Assembly (NCBI GenBank): GCA_036897485.1
Contig: JAYMTF010000080.1
Location: 1-57,722 of the forward strand
DNA: 57,722 bases
From: Pelargonium nanum
Taxonomy: Eukaryota > Streptophyta > Magnoliopsida > Geraniales > Geraniaceae
Direction of reading: 5' to 3'
Both the position numbers and the translations under genes were made by a program. A model generated the notes under the pieces. That model was not told where the DNA came from and did no database searches. It saw only the letters and a program-made list of their open reading frames with translations. How positions within the stretch are numbered: the stretch's first letter is position 1; every line of letters starts with the position of its first letter. Positions 39,518 through 56,100 of this stretch are shown piece by piece.

Positions 39518-40616
39518 TGAGATCCGATCACTAGTAGTTACAACTCACACACATATTGATTAGTTTTGTAGTTTGGTTCACTGTTATCTGTTCATGAATC
39601 GCTGCTAAAAGTGCGGCAGAAACCATGATACAATGATCCATAATCAAAGCCAATCACATTTACACGCGTCACGTGATCAACAAAAAGACAGTTAAGAAGC
39701 CCATGAAAAAGGTAGTAAAATTGGAAACTGAATATAAACTACTGCTTCTAAACCAGATCACTTGTGGTTCTAACATTTGTTGAGTCGCTAAAAAAGTCTT
39801 CAACTTGTTTTCCATATTGTTAGACTAATTAGATTCATACTGATGAATGATGATGAATCCCAGTTGACTTCTGGGGCCAACATCAATTGCTATTTTCTTT
39901 TCTAAAAATCGATCATAGACAATAAAATGAATACACTTGCATTATTTTTCAACACTTTACTTCTGATGTGTTTCCACACGACACTCGAGAACATTTCTAA
40001 GGAAGACAATTAAGATGAGATTAAAACAATTGAAGTTAACAGCTTCATTAATCAAGCTTACTCAGCGAATACTAATCAAGATTCAATTATGTATGGCTTT
40101 TTTATTAGTTAGCTGTGAATATCACTGATTCTATAGCTTTATTTGGCACAAATTAAGCCATCAATGAGGTTGTGAAATCTTGTTTTGCAGTATTATATAC
40201 TCAGGAGAAGTTGAAGGTAAATGCTACTCGCAACAGTAGCCGCTCCTTGAGGATCCGCACCTCTCGCGATGTTGGGAAGGCAGACAAAAGATGACAGACT
40301 CATTCAAACAAACATGTCCCAAGATCATGAGTAGACCCACTCTATTCCCAACCAATCATAAATTGACACATCGCCAAGTAATATTAACCCTTATGAATTG
40401 GCCTCTTGTGTTGCAACCTAGGAGAGGGATCCCATTTTCACATTTATATTCATACAGACATGTTGCAACTATGAATGTTCTTTAGTGTCATTCAAATTCC
40501 CTTGTTATATTTGCTCTCATGCTTGAAGTTGTTCAAAAACAAATTCAGAGTTACCACTTAACGATGTTACTTTACGCAAACAGTAGGAATTGGACCAAGG
40601 GATAAGTAGACTTTCA

Positions 40617-40674
40617 TTTGCTCCTTTGATCCGAGACAGAGATAGTTTGCTCCTATGATCCGAGGCAAAGAGAT
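40617..40674. repeat. Two-copy 29-bp tandem duplication
   Basis: The unit TTTGCTCCTTTGATCCGAG (first 19 bases) at 40617 is repeated at 40646 with few changes. The two copies are directly adjacent with a 29-bp period. They lie in non-coding DNA and no function is suggested. Confidence 0.75.
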
Positions 40675-41219
40675 GCATCACTATCCTTTTATACTTGGCT
40701 ACTTCCATATTTCCCGGTTTGTTCAAATAACAATTTGGCTTTGCTTAATTAAGCAAGCATGTGAAAATCTAGAAGAAATAGAAGGTCAAAATCCAAGAAA
40801 ATTGAGAAAATTGTTATCAGGACATTCCTTGAGAAGTTAGGAACAGTTATCAATCAGTATGCTAGTCTAATCTCAACCCAGTGGAGACCAAATCAAGGAA
40901 TTGTGAGTCCGGATAAACGATAGTAGACCACTTATATATTGATGATTCATCTAATATCAGCATTAACAGAAAAAAGGTCACGAAACAGATATGATCTTAT
41001 TATGCTCATCTGAACCTCTTCCAATGTCAATGATTAATAAACTCATACAGTAGAAGCGTTCCTATTTCTCAATCTGGGCAATTGTTTCAATCAGCTCAGT
41101 ATATATACACAACCCTCAACAAAATGAAAGAGTTTTAGGTCTCTTCCCAAAACCATCATAGGAAAAAGAAGAAGAAAGGGAAGCAGTTACGTGATTCTCT
41201 CGATTTCCAGGCCTCAGTT

Positions 41220-42843
41220 TTATGTGTCCTTGGGAACGTCCTTCTTAGGAACCTGCGAATCCAGCTCCTTCGGCTTTACCTTCTCTGCTGCCCTGAAAAA
41301 TGATCCATAACACATCATACATGTAGATTGTAGAGTAATATAACCATAACATAGCTACCAGGGAAAAAACATCAACAAAATAACAAAAAAAATCAATCCA
41401 CAGCTATAAACTGCTGCCATGTCAAGGCGTAAAACACAGTAAAATGCCACCTTGTAAGTTGTAACATAATTTATGTCCATTTAGTTAAAAAGATTGAACC
41501 AATTTTGCATTACTCAACTATATCCCTATTATGAGTTCAGGATTGCAAACAGAGACTAATACAGCCCACACGACACAGTATAACACAAAACGATCTTCAA
41601 TTTCTTCTCTCTATTGCCAACAAGATTGGACCGAAGACCACGAACAAGGATACTGAAATGACCCACAAACCTAGACCAAACTTTGCTATTATACCATGTA
41701 ATGTTTAAATATATCATATGGGTTTGTACACAAGGATTTGGGCTTCACATACAAAAGGTAAATGAAGACTTCATATTCAGAAGATTGTAATGAGTATTGT
41801 CGTCAGCCAAGAAATCCTAAATAAGGATTGCTTGAATTACATTCAAAACTCCATAACCTTGAGTTTTTCTTTCACTCAGTTTTACCTCAAAAGATACATT
41901 TAGAAACAACCAAGTAAGTAACTGAGGAACTGGTTGGTGCCACTTCCACCTTTCTATTTTAACTGCAAACAGACATTGAATTTGTAGAAAATGATATTCA
42001 TATGACAACAACATAAGTTAGTGCTTTACTGGAATTGAAAAAATAATAATCATTAATTTGAAACAGAGATTCAATAACACAGGTTTCAGGTTCTACAATA
42101 AAAAAAAGCTAAATAAAAGAAATTGAAGAATTAAAATAAACATATCAATTGGCTACAAAGGGTTCAATAGCAACTGATGATCCTCTGGACTATTGAATCA
42201 GAATCAACAAATACTTCTAACTCATGAGAATACCCAATGTAGTGGGATTTACAACTTGTATTGGCTTAATCGTGACTGCATATGATATTTATGAAAACTA
42301 TCTTCTCTAGCCCATTTCTAGCAAAATCATATATACACAGAGAAATTCAAATGTGCGGGGACATTCAACTAAAATCAAAATCAATGAATATGAAAACCAT
42401 TTTCTCTAAACAAATCTATCTCTCAAGTCTCATCTCCCTATTCTTCTGCATCTAATTTGAAAGGCCCTACATCAGAAACCTACCGTAAGTAACCCGGGTT
42501 ACCATTACACTTATTCCGAAATATCTCAATTACACGCCATAAACAAAATTTTCATTAGAGAAATGAAGAATTTTCTAATTGACTGATGGTTCCATGCGCC
42601 TAAATGTGCAAACCGTAAAAAACACAAGATTAATAAATAAATAAATAAAAAACAAAGAACAATTGTTATATGTGATCCGCGAAGAGCTTACTTGGAGGCA
42701 GAAGCAGATTCTTCTTGGAGCCAGTGACGGAGCTGCTTGACGTTGCGCCTGAAAATGGTAGCGGTTTGCTTGACATCACCCCTCAGCAACAGCACGACGG
42801 CGCCGACACCAGCCACTGTCAGAATGAAATTCGTCAGAGCCAT
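41220..42843 (-). CDS. Small single-pass membrane protein, conserved type, unknown function
   Basis: Two exons, 42843-42692 and 41292-41220, separated by a 1399-bp GT-AG intron, give 74 residues (225 nt, in frame). The start MALTNFILTVAGVGAVVLLL forms one hydrophobic segment at about residues 3-20. It is followed by a basic amphipathic stretch (DVKQTATIFRRNVKQLRHWL) and an Ala/Lys/Glu-rich hydrophilic tail ending VPKKDVPKDT. The codon pattern, clean splice sites and protein-like composition support a real gene. The layout resembles small organelle or endomembrane proteins with one anchor, but I cannot name a family. The leader next to 42843 faces a CT-rich stretch on the opposite strand near 43230. 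The intron shows nothing else. Confidence 0.82.
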
Positions 42844-45157
42844 TTCGCTCAAATCCCTAATAAAAAACTCAATTCTTCAACGGTTCAATCCACTGAGAAA
42901 CTGCGGATTTGAAAGAGCAATTGCTCTACTTGTTCTGTACCAACCGAGATTTTATTTTCACAGGATTTCTTGGGGAAGACGATTACTCGAACAGCCTTAA
43001 GGCCTCAAAAGAGTGTCTAAATTTGGGCCCAAGCCCAATCAGTACATGGGCCTGATCGATGGAAAAGCCCATTTATGGTGTTGATAAACACAGGCCTATT
43101 AGAATAAAATACGCAACGAAACGACACAGACAGACAGAGATTTTGTTGTGTTTGTGAGTGCATGTGCTATGGTGGCCAATTCTTTCATTTCAAGATTGTG
43201 CAGTGCGAAGATAAGAGATCACCAAGTCGACTCTCTCTCTCTCAGGTGGAGAACATGGCAACCTTTTGTGGGCCCCAATCACATTCCCAGACGATAAAGG
43301 CACTCAGATTCTTAACTACAAGTACAAAACAAGACTATGCTTCTGCTATATTAAGGTAATGATCGATAATCACAAGATAAGAAAGAGATGGTCTCAGTTG
43401 AAACACATTTATAATTTTTTTTTGTTATTTATGATTTGATTGTTGTATGATTATTGGGCTCCATGATCAAATAGATAAGTATATATATTCCATATTGTTG
43501 TTGCTGTAGGGCTTTATTGTATCATCATGACATAAGCTAGCTTAACAAAACCACCAAAAATTAAGAAAACAGAATCGAATATACTATAAAGGTGGGAACA
43601 AAAAAAAGCATGCATGAAAAATGAGAATCAACAAATGAATGCCCACTTGAGATGGTGCGATGTGCGACCTATCAGTAAGTGAATATCTTATCCTTCAAGA
43701 CACAACGGCTTTATCGATCTGTAGTGCATATCTGAGTAAAGCAAATCCAATATATAGTTGCAACCCCAACTTGACTATCCTTAACCGTAGCTTGCTCTAT
43801 CCCTCAAAAGTAGCTAGTAGTAGACCCTAACATAAATACAAGCCCAATGCCCATATCAACCAAGGTGGTCCTAAAATATATATGCATGATTACGTACTAA
43901 AGTCTAAAATACATGTAAATTGTAAACCATGTACGTACGTATATGATGATCAGATTCTCAGTCAAACAGTAAACATATAGAAGCAAGTGTATGATATTCT
44001 TACAAATATACAGCTCAGCTCGATCCACTCGATCGGAGAAGAAACTTGCTATTGCTGCATGACTAAAAGGACTTGACAAGGACGCTAATCTTATCTTTCC
44101 AGATCATCTATTATCTCTTGCTACGCACTCGGTCTAACCCTAAACTGATCATGCATGTCAATCACAGTATATGTATAGTTTCCATCTTTAGAACCTACAG
44201 TACTGAGCCATGTCGATGCACTGGTGCTCTGTCAATTTCGGAATCCTTGCTCTTTTGCAATTATGCTGACATTTATGTTATTGATGAGCTCTATAATATA
44301 TATTGTACCAGCTGATAATTAATTTTCATATATGCGTTCTTGATATATAGCTTGTGGAACAAATGACATTTGTTGATATTTACATGGGCACAAAAGTGCA
44401 TAAAGTTTTGCCAGAGAATATATATATACATTTAGAACATTTGAGAAGGAATTGAATTGTGGCCCTAGCTAGCTCTTCACTGTAGTATTTCAATTATAGA
44501 TGAGAGAACCAATGAAAAGAATGGAAGCATATATATGAAAAGAATATGATTTACCAGCAACCTAACTCACAACCTAGTGGCTGGCCCTAGGGCTTGTGTA
44601 AGGCACATATTGGTCTGTTTACAATATTTATATAATAAGAATCACACAATAAAACATGCAGCTCTAAGTGTAATATACTAATATATTACTCCAATTAAAC
44701 ACGACGTTAGGTACTAGACAATTAACAATATGTTCCCCAAATCTCCAAAAGTATTTATATCTAATTAACTAACCCTTAACTCGAATATTTATATGATTAA
44801 GTATTGTAACAAATAATTAGACACAGATTAAAGGAGATTATGCTTCCAGATATTTGGCGTAGCTGAGGGACCACCTACTTGACCTACATGGCTACATATC
44901 CAGAATTTTCATGTTTATCTTACAAATTCCCTCTAAAGATACAAGCTAACACAAAAGCACCAAGCACTACTATATATAGACCCACTCTTTCAGTACAAAA
45001 CTCACAATCTCTTTCGATAAGTAACGTAGCAAAAAAAAAAAAAAAAAAAAAAAAAACTTAGGGTACGTAGCTAAAGAGCTAGCTAGATGATGATGTTATA
45101 AAAGAGATATAGCTAAAAGTGTGAGATCTGATCATGAGAGGAGAGGTTGATGATGGG
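42844..45157. other. Spacer between the small membrane-protein gene and the defensin
   Basis: About 2.3 kb with no supported gene. The first 300 bp should contain the promoter of the minus-strand small gene. The plus-strand stretch 43140-43370 has a gene-like base composition, with overlapping short open frames in different phases and a GGTAATG that could be a donor site, but no recognisable protein. An A26 run at 45031-45056 lies about 100 bp past the defensin stop codon. The rest is AT-rich. Confidence 0.5.
45031..45056. repeat. A26 homopolymer downstream of the defensin
   Basis: An unbroken run of 26 A on the plus strand, which would read as T26 in the 3' region of the minus-strand defensin transcript. 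Confidence 0.9.
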
Positions 45158-45443
45158 TTAACAAATACGAGAGCAGAAGCAGCGGCGGCGAAAGCCACGG
45201 CAGTTACCGCCGGAGAAACCTTCAGTCCTGCAAACACTGCCACAGTTGGTGTCGCTCACGCATGATCCTTTGAACTTGTGGCTCTTTGATTCGCATGTCC
45301 TTCCTTCTACTCCTCCTATCTCACCTACAACATTAATTATATATTATTCATTTTCTATGTGTATTAGTAAAATTACAAATTAACTTACTAGAAGCAAACA
45401 GAAGAACAAGAAGAAGCAAGATCAGTCCTCCATGGAGCTTCAT
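45158..45443 (-). CDS. Plant defensin (gamma-thionin), PDF2-like
   Basis: A secreted, cysteine-stabilised peptide of the plant innate immune system. Two exons, 45443-45389 and 45324-45158, give 73 residues. The intron is GT-AG and falls near the end of the signal peptide, the usual defensin position. The signal peptide has a strong Leu core ([12 protein letters not shown]) and is probably cut near residues 18-27. The mature part starts near [12 protein letters not shown] and has eight cysteines at residues 29, 40, 46, 50, 60, 67, 69 and 73. They match the defensin pattern: C-x3-C at 46-50, C-x-C at 67-69 and the gamma-core [13 protein letters not shown]. The Arg-rich gamma-core is typical of PDF2-type defensins. 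A TATA stretch lies about 70 bp upstream of the start. The next gene upstream on the same strand is GAPCp. The sequence looks intact. Confidence 0.93.
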
Positions 45444-46229
45444 CTTCTGATAATTCACAACTGATTTGATAACAGAGTGTATACACACCAACATGTATAT
45501 GTAGGTGCTTCTATATATATAAATGTGAAGATGGAGAAAGGTGGCATGCGAGAGCAATAGAAAGTGACACCTATCCATGTAACTTTCTAACATTTCTTAC
45601 AATTGTCAATCCAACTCTACATGCAACTTGACACCTCTCAATTACTCCATTGTTTATTCACAAAGTATTTTGTTTATCCATAGTTTTGCAATTAATTACA
45701 GAGGATAATTTTGGAAATTTAAAAATAAAGAAGCGAATAATGAGTTAAGAATGCTTATGGGTTCAACTTATTGACTTTCATTAATGATTTTACAGTTTAT
45801 CGTTATCAATTCTGGTTACATTTACGAAAGTGATCAGTTTCAAGTGACCAAACCGACTTCCAAAGGGATAAAATTAAAAGATAAAACAAATGTACTATAG
45901 CTAAAACAAGCACATAATACAATGATAATTAACTTATTGGCAGCAATACTTCAATTTTTGTTCTATCATGTAGACCAAAACAAAGTCTATTTTTAGACTT
46001 TAACTCGTACAATAAGAATATTTCATTATTTCAAACTAGCATCTTGTGAGGTCCAAAATAAGACATAGCTAAACTATATTAAATATAATGCAAAAGACAA
46101 CGATTTGCAAAACTTTGCCTATTATTTCTCCCTCTTTCTCCCAAATAACAGCAAACTAGAAGCGAATGGTCTGTTTCAAGTAGAGGCTGTGACCTTACAA
46201 TGGCTCTCTACCTGCGCTTCTTTCCGTAT
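45444..46229. other. Spacer holding defensin promoter and GAPCp 3' end
   Basis: 786 bp between two minus-strand genes. The left part is the defensin promoter and leader, and the right part should hold the GAPCp 3' untranslated region. It is AT-rich, and no further gene or repeat was seen. Confidence 0.6.
45512..45523 (-). promoter_or_regulatory. TATA box of the defensin gene
   Basis: On the minus strand a TTTATATATATA stretch followed by GAAGCACC lies about 70 bp upstream of the defensin ATG, a fitting position for a plant TATA box. Confidence 0.5.
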
Positions 46230-50840
<4,611 letters not shown>

Positions 50841-52867
50841 TAGGAAGATTGGACACGTGCCGTGCTCGTGTTGGGTTAGGTGGCTCTCTGTACCTTGTGT
50901 CGCACAGAGAAACCCTAGAAAACGAAGAAGAAAGATAAAGAGGCTTTTGATGGCTTTTGAAGAATTGGTGAAGCCAAAATAGAATATGGTGTATTTCAAT
51001 AAATAAATTTGCAGCGACCAAAGAGCAATAGCAACAGCTACGGAGTTTCTTATGATTGTGGAGCTTTCTCTTGTGCTCTTCGAGACTTGTTGGACTCTTT
51101 ATCAAACTGGGCTTGTTACTGTGGGTGAGCGTCCAGTGTATTGTCCTGGTGTGTCGCTCGAATCCACCGTTGGTTTTCCGGAAATAGTGTGTTGGTTTTG
51201 ATGGGTTAGATGTTGACTATCTTAATTGTCTTTGACTTTAATTGTTGGAAGAACCTAATAGTTTGGTGGATTTGGTTAATGAATTTCTTCTTCTTCTTTT
51301 TCATTGTTTAAAATTCTAGACTTGTTGATTCTAAAAAAAAAAAAGAAGAAGAAGAAGTTTTAGACTTGTAGTGCTAATGTAATATTAATGTTAATGATTT
51401 TAAGTGGTACCTTGTTTTTAAAGAGATTTTTTGGTATTCAAATTAAATTATGATCATTTATTTTCAAATAAAAAATTTAGTAATCTTTTTTCTTGTTTGG
51501 GATGAGGGTTTCAGTTTCCTGTTTCTTTTGTACTTTTATTTTGACATTCGGATTAGATGAATAAAAAGGTACCGCTTGTTTATAAAAAAAAACGCATTAA
51601 TTAACAGACAAAAAGTTGAATTTGAGAAAATACAATTGCGTCTGGATATGGTCAAGAAAAGAGTAAACACTTTGATCATCAACTCAAACAATTAAAGTTT
51701 TCATTCCATTTGCAATTTCTTTATATAATTATATGGTGCACTTAGTGAAAGCTAACAATCTTTGTTGTAACAAAGAGCAAAATAAATGTGTTTTGGTTCA
51801 CTCATGTTGTAATCGTGTCATATTCATGTTGAAAAATCTAACACGTTTAGTAATCGTGTCATATTTATGTTGGATCTTTAAAACATGCACGCACGATTAA
51901 TTAAGATGTTGCAAATCGCACATGTTTAACATGCGCACTTAAAGTTCTTGTCGTTGACAATTATTAGTGTGACGCTAGACATTTATTAGTCTATAAAAAC
52001 AATCTTGTAAATAGACTCCGGTGCAATTATTTGTGCATTCCTAAACATAGATAGGTACAACAAAAAAATACTCCATAATGAATAAATTAATAATACTAGA
52101 AATTTATACAACTAACAATTAATTCGTATAAATTCATTGGAATATAAGTTACAGGAATAACATATACCAAACGGAATATGAAGACGACAGTCCCTTATAT
52201 TTAAGTTGTTTATAACAGCAAAGAAGCAATGTTAATGAAATAAAAGAAAAACAAATAATGAAATATAGAGTATAGAATGAGCTCAGGGAGGGTAAAATGA
52301 GGAGGGGTGTAGAATAGCAGAGAGAAAAGGCAGGTGAGAGTTGAGAGGGAGTGTACAGAGAATCGCGTAGGTGAGATTGTCGCCAAGTCCAAGTGTGAGA
52401 GATTTGGCAGAGGAGACAGAGACAGAGCCCTCGAAAGCCACGTCGGACACAAGATTTGTTTATGTTTGTGGGTTCCACAGATACAGGTCGGCGATCCCAC
52501 GTTCACGTTGGTGTCTACTTACGTTAGCTGTTGCACTTTGCCAACCTACTACTACTGCCACCTACCCAACATCATTTTCATTTTTTAAATGATAAATACA
52601 AATATCATTTATATACCTTACTTTGTTCTTTTCTTTTTAATAACAAGTAACATATGCTCTTTCAATTAAACATATGAATGTCTTCATTTTATTTTTTAAG
52701 AAAATTAACAAGCTATATTAATTATAATATTTTTTATAAACAAGTTGTGTGAGTAACAAACTTAAAATAGACTCACTAACTAATTATTATAGAGATATTA
52801 TGTATAACTAAAATTTTAAAAATAATATATATATATATATATACTTATTTTGAAATAAAAATGCACT

Positions 52868-53017
52868 GCCCCCTAGGGAGTGGGGCAATGGTCAAGACAT
52901 ACATCTCCACGTAGGAGGTCGTGGATTCAAATCTCATTGCGTCGGGAGGGGTGGGGTTTGAGTTAAAAGGGGAGAACTACCCCCTGTTGTGTAGCTCAAA
53001 TTAAATATAAAAAAATA
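52868..53017 (+). mobile_element. tRNA-type SINE, copy A
   Basis: The body starts GCCCCCTAGGGAGTGGGGC, has an A-box-like GGCAATGGTCAAGACATAC and a B-box-like GTGGATTCAAATC, a G-rich middle (GGGTGGGGTTTGAG in related form), and ends TGTGTAGCTCAA plus an A-rich tail. It is flanked by a 15-bp direct repeat with one mismatch (AAATAAAAATGCACT at 52853-52867 and AAATAAAAGTGCACT at 53018-53032). The same sequence recurs as copies B and C, which confirms a dispersed family. Confidence 0.85.
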
Positions 53018-53795
53018 AAATAAAAGTGCACTAAAAATAATCATTTTAAAACAAACGAGTATTAAGCAAAAAAAAAATGTTGAGAGATGATTTATTACGA
53101 GACGTTTAGTATATTTTTATTGAATATATGCATAACTTTAATTGTTCAAGGTGAGCCCATGAGGGAGAGTCGATATCTACTTGTTCTTTCAGTGTGAGTT
53201 GAGTTAACAGATTTAATTTGAGTCGAGCTTTATTATCATATGTTGTCATGTTGTCTCCTTTCAACACTTTTTATTTTTCATTTCTTAGAATTATATAGAG
53301 CTCATAAGGTGTTGGATGCACATGTGTTTCAAAATGTAACCTATTTTTTTTTGGTGCATTTGGAACCATAAAGGTGTAGGGATTCTTTCAAGAACATGTC
53401 ATTTTATGCTGATGGTTCTTATCAAAGTATGTCTATCTCAGTTATAGTTGAAATATGTTGCAAAACTTTTCGTTTTTAGTCGTAGTTATATTAGAGAGTT
53501 TTGTCTTGATTGATAACAAACCTTGAGAGAGAGTTGATAAGATATATAATGGGTCTTACAACATTTTGATGGGACTCCCATTTCTAGAAGTTGTTTTTTG
53601 TTATGGATGTTCATCTTCTCTGGAAGTAGAAACCAAAGCAGAGAAATGATGTATATGTGATAATGTGAATTTGAAGCGGTTGGTTCGAGAAGGTGGAGAC
53701 GATAAGCTCTATAAACATAGAGACAGCAGAGAAACAGAGCAGACTCTCTCATAGACAAAGTGCGACGTCGTTTAGGGGTAGTAGTCGTATACATA

Positions 53796-53801
53796 CACGT
53801 G
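53796..53801. promoter_or_regulatory. G-box CACGTG
   Basis: A palindromic CACGTG lies within a promoter-like, pyrimidine-rich (minus-strand) stretch. No gene is assigned to it, so its function is only a guess. Confidence 0.3.
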
Positions 53802-55940
53802 CTAGCAACCTACAGACAGCCACCTTTTTGGCTTTTTAACATCTGTCGGAAATTTTTTCTTTTTTGCGCGGTCACCATCTGTCGCTGTTTTTCGCCTCCA
53901 ATTTGTTCGGATTCACCTATAAATTGTATATTTTATTTTACACATAATACTTTATTAAGTTTTGCTCGGGTTGAAAAAACTCAATTTGGCTTTGATCCGC
54001 ACACAGATCGGATTATGAATTTTATGAGTAAAATGTATCAGCTTACCAATAATTTTGTTACAACAACTCTGACTCGAAATTTGTAAGACAAATTTATATA
54101 ATTTGAATTCATATAATAAATATCATTTTATTAAGAGTTAGTGGATTTAGATTAAAGTTGTGAACTCTACCAAATCCTTACACGTAGTATATAATATAAA
54201 GCAAATTTAGACCATATTGCGAGTATTATGTTACAACCTGAAAGATTGTGTCTTCTAGGCGTGTTGTGTCAATGATTTTTATAATGCTACGCGTTTCTAT
54301 GCTTATAAATATGGGTGATGAGTGTGTTTAAACATTTTATAAATGGGTGTTTAGAGCTCTACTTTAGTCATTTTTTTCAATGTGACAATGTGCATTGGTT
54401 GGACATTAGAACTCAAAAGGTTCAATTCAATGCATCCATTGAACTTGATGAATAAGTCAAACATGTCTTCTCGTGCACATATAAAGGTAGGAAGCCAACA
54501 AATCTTAAGTCTTGGGCCTATTATTCGGTCGTTCAAATCTTAAGCCTGCCCTCTTGGATCATCCAAATTTTGGTATTGCATGTGATAAAATAATTATGAA
54601 AATATTAGAAAATGGCCCACAATTTCTCCAATAACAATATTTATTGTGTTGATTGACCAAAATAAGTCTCTTGTATGGATGACACAAGAGTCTACAATCC
54701 GAGTTTCGGGTTAAACAATTTAACTCGAATTTAATCTAAAATGTGCAAAATGGTGTAAAAAATATCAATATAATTATTTGAAAACCGATCACGTTTATTT
54801 CATGTAGCATCCTATTGTCTCATATTTTTAGGGATTTGGAAACATAACATAACTTCTAAATTTGGTAGTTTATTTTCAAGATGGGCCTTAAGAAGATTGA
54901 AATTGGGCCTAATAGTAGGGAATCCAGAATAGACCAAAACGAAGAAGAAGAAGAAGAAGATTTAAAACGAGACATAGAAATGGCAAGTTAAAACCGGCTA
55001 TGATGTGAAATTCGTATTATTATATATGTCAAAGACAATTGTGTGTTTTATGTTATAATAAGTGCATGAAAATTTCAAGTGGGAGGTACAAATTTAAGTC
55101 TAACAAAATTTAATATGATATGTGAAATTATTAATTAAAAAGAAGTCACTACCTTGACTTATTAACTATAGTAGTTGTCACTTATTCAATAAATAAATAT
55201 ACTATAGTAGTGGTCACCATTAAATTTTTTATTGAAAAATGAGAATCCTATTACTAGCAGTCCTATTATTAAACTGTTGAAGGACTAATAAGAACTTCCA
55301 TATCTAGCTGCGGGTTTAGAAGTGATAATTTAGATTTTAAATCGAATTGATAAAAAATAATTTAAATTTGAACTAATAGAGTTTAGATCCATTTAAATAG
55401 AATTCTAAATTTTAGTATAAATTTCGTGGATTCAAATTTTTCATTTTAATCAAATCAAACTAAAAAATGGTCGAATTAAATTTTAGTTGTCCATAAATTT
55501 GAATCCACATTATCAATAGACTCAAAGTGAGCCAAGTTAAAAAAACACATATTCATATTTATAACTTTTGGTCGGTTTTAACAATCTCCACTGAGTGACA
55601 CAATACTTTACCAATGAAAGCACTACCCGCTTTGCAAGATACAGTGAGCTTTTTCTTTTTTTAATAAATTTGATTTTCAACTAATAAAAAGTGTAAAATA
55701 ATATTGGTTCTCTTCAAAATAGAAAAATAACAAAAAACAAGAAAAATGTCAAAGCATTTGTCCACATATCTTCAGTATGACCCATTCTTGCCTTCACTCC
55801 CTACCTTATCGTTTAAGGCAGACTAAAGATATGTATGCAATAATCTAGGACAGTGTAAGATTGGGCAAGGTACAATGTATGGTAGTGGTACCCATCCCTT
55901 TGCATAATTTAAAAATACGTCTCAAAGAGATTCATTCTTT

Positions 55941-56100
55941 TTTAAATAAAAAAAAATTGAGCTGCACAATAGGAGGTAGCTTTCCCCTTTTAACCCAAAC
56001 CCGACCCGACCCTACCCCACCCGACGCAATGGGAATTGAAACCACGACCTCCTACATAGAGATGTGTGTCTTGACCATTGCGCCACCCCCTAAGGGGCAG
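55941..56100 (-). mobile_element. tRNA-type SINE, copy B
   Basis: Same family as copy A in the opposite direction. Read on the minus strand it starts CTGCCCCTTAGGGGGTGGCG, carries GCAATGGTCAAGACACAC and the B-box-like GTGGTTTCAATTCCC, then a G-rich middle and TGTGCAGCTCAA with an A-rich tail. It is bounded by a perfect 16-bp target duplication, AAGAGATTCATTCTTT, at 55925-55940 and 56101-56116. The perfect duplication implies a recent insertion. Confidence 0.9.

Larger units (their letters stand above)
38026..41219. other. Spacer between WRKY and the small membrane-protein gene
   Basis: About 3.2 kb where the two genes point toward each other. It should hold the WRKY 3' untranslated region, then a TA repeat near 38338-38356, an A34 run (38630-38663), a miniature CACTA-like element (39358-39517) and a 29-bp tandem duplication (40617-40674). 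No protein-coding gene was recognised. The open frames at 39293-39531 lie over the CACTA-like element, and the frame at 40291-40485 has no family resemblance. Confidence 0.55.

Noticed and set aside
43140-43370. Possible plus-strand gene beside the small membrane-protein gene
   Set aside because: Short frames exist in several phases with a possible donor site, but no second exon or recognisable protein was found.
52861-52881. ATGCACTGCC, like the start of the microRNA miR408
   Set aside because: The match covers only ten bases, and it is explained by the target duplication joined to the start of SINE copy A.
53486-53794. 102-residue minus-strand open frame
   Set aside because: Its upstream part looks like a pyrimidine-rich leader rather than coding sequence and it matches no family.
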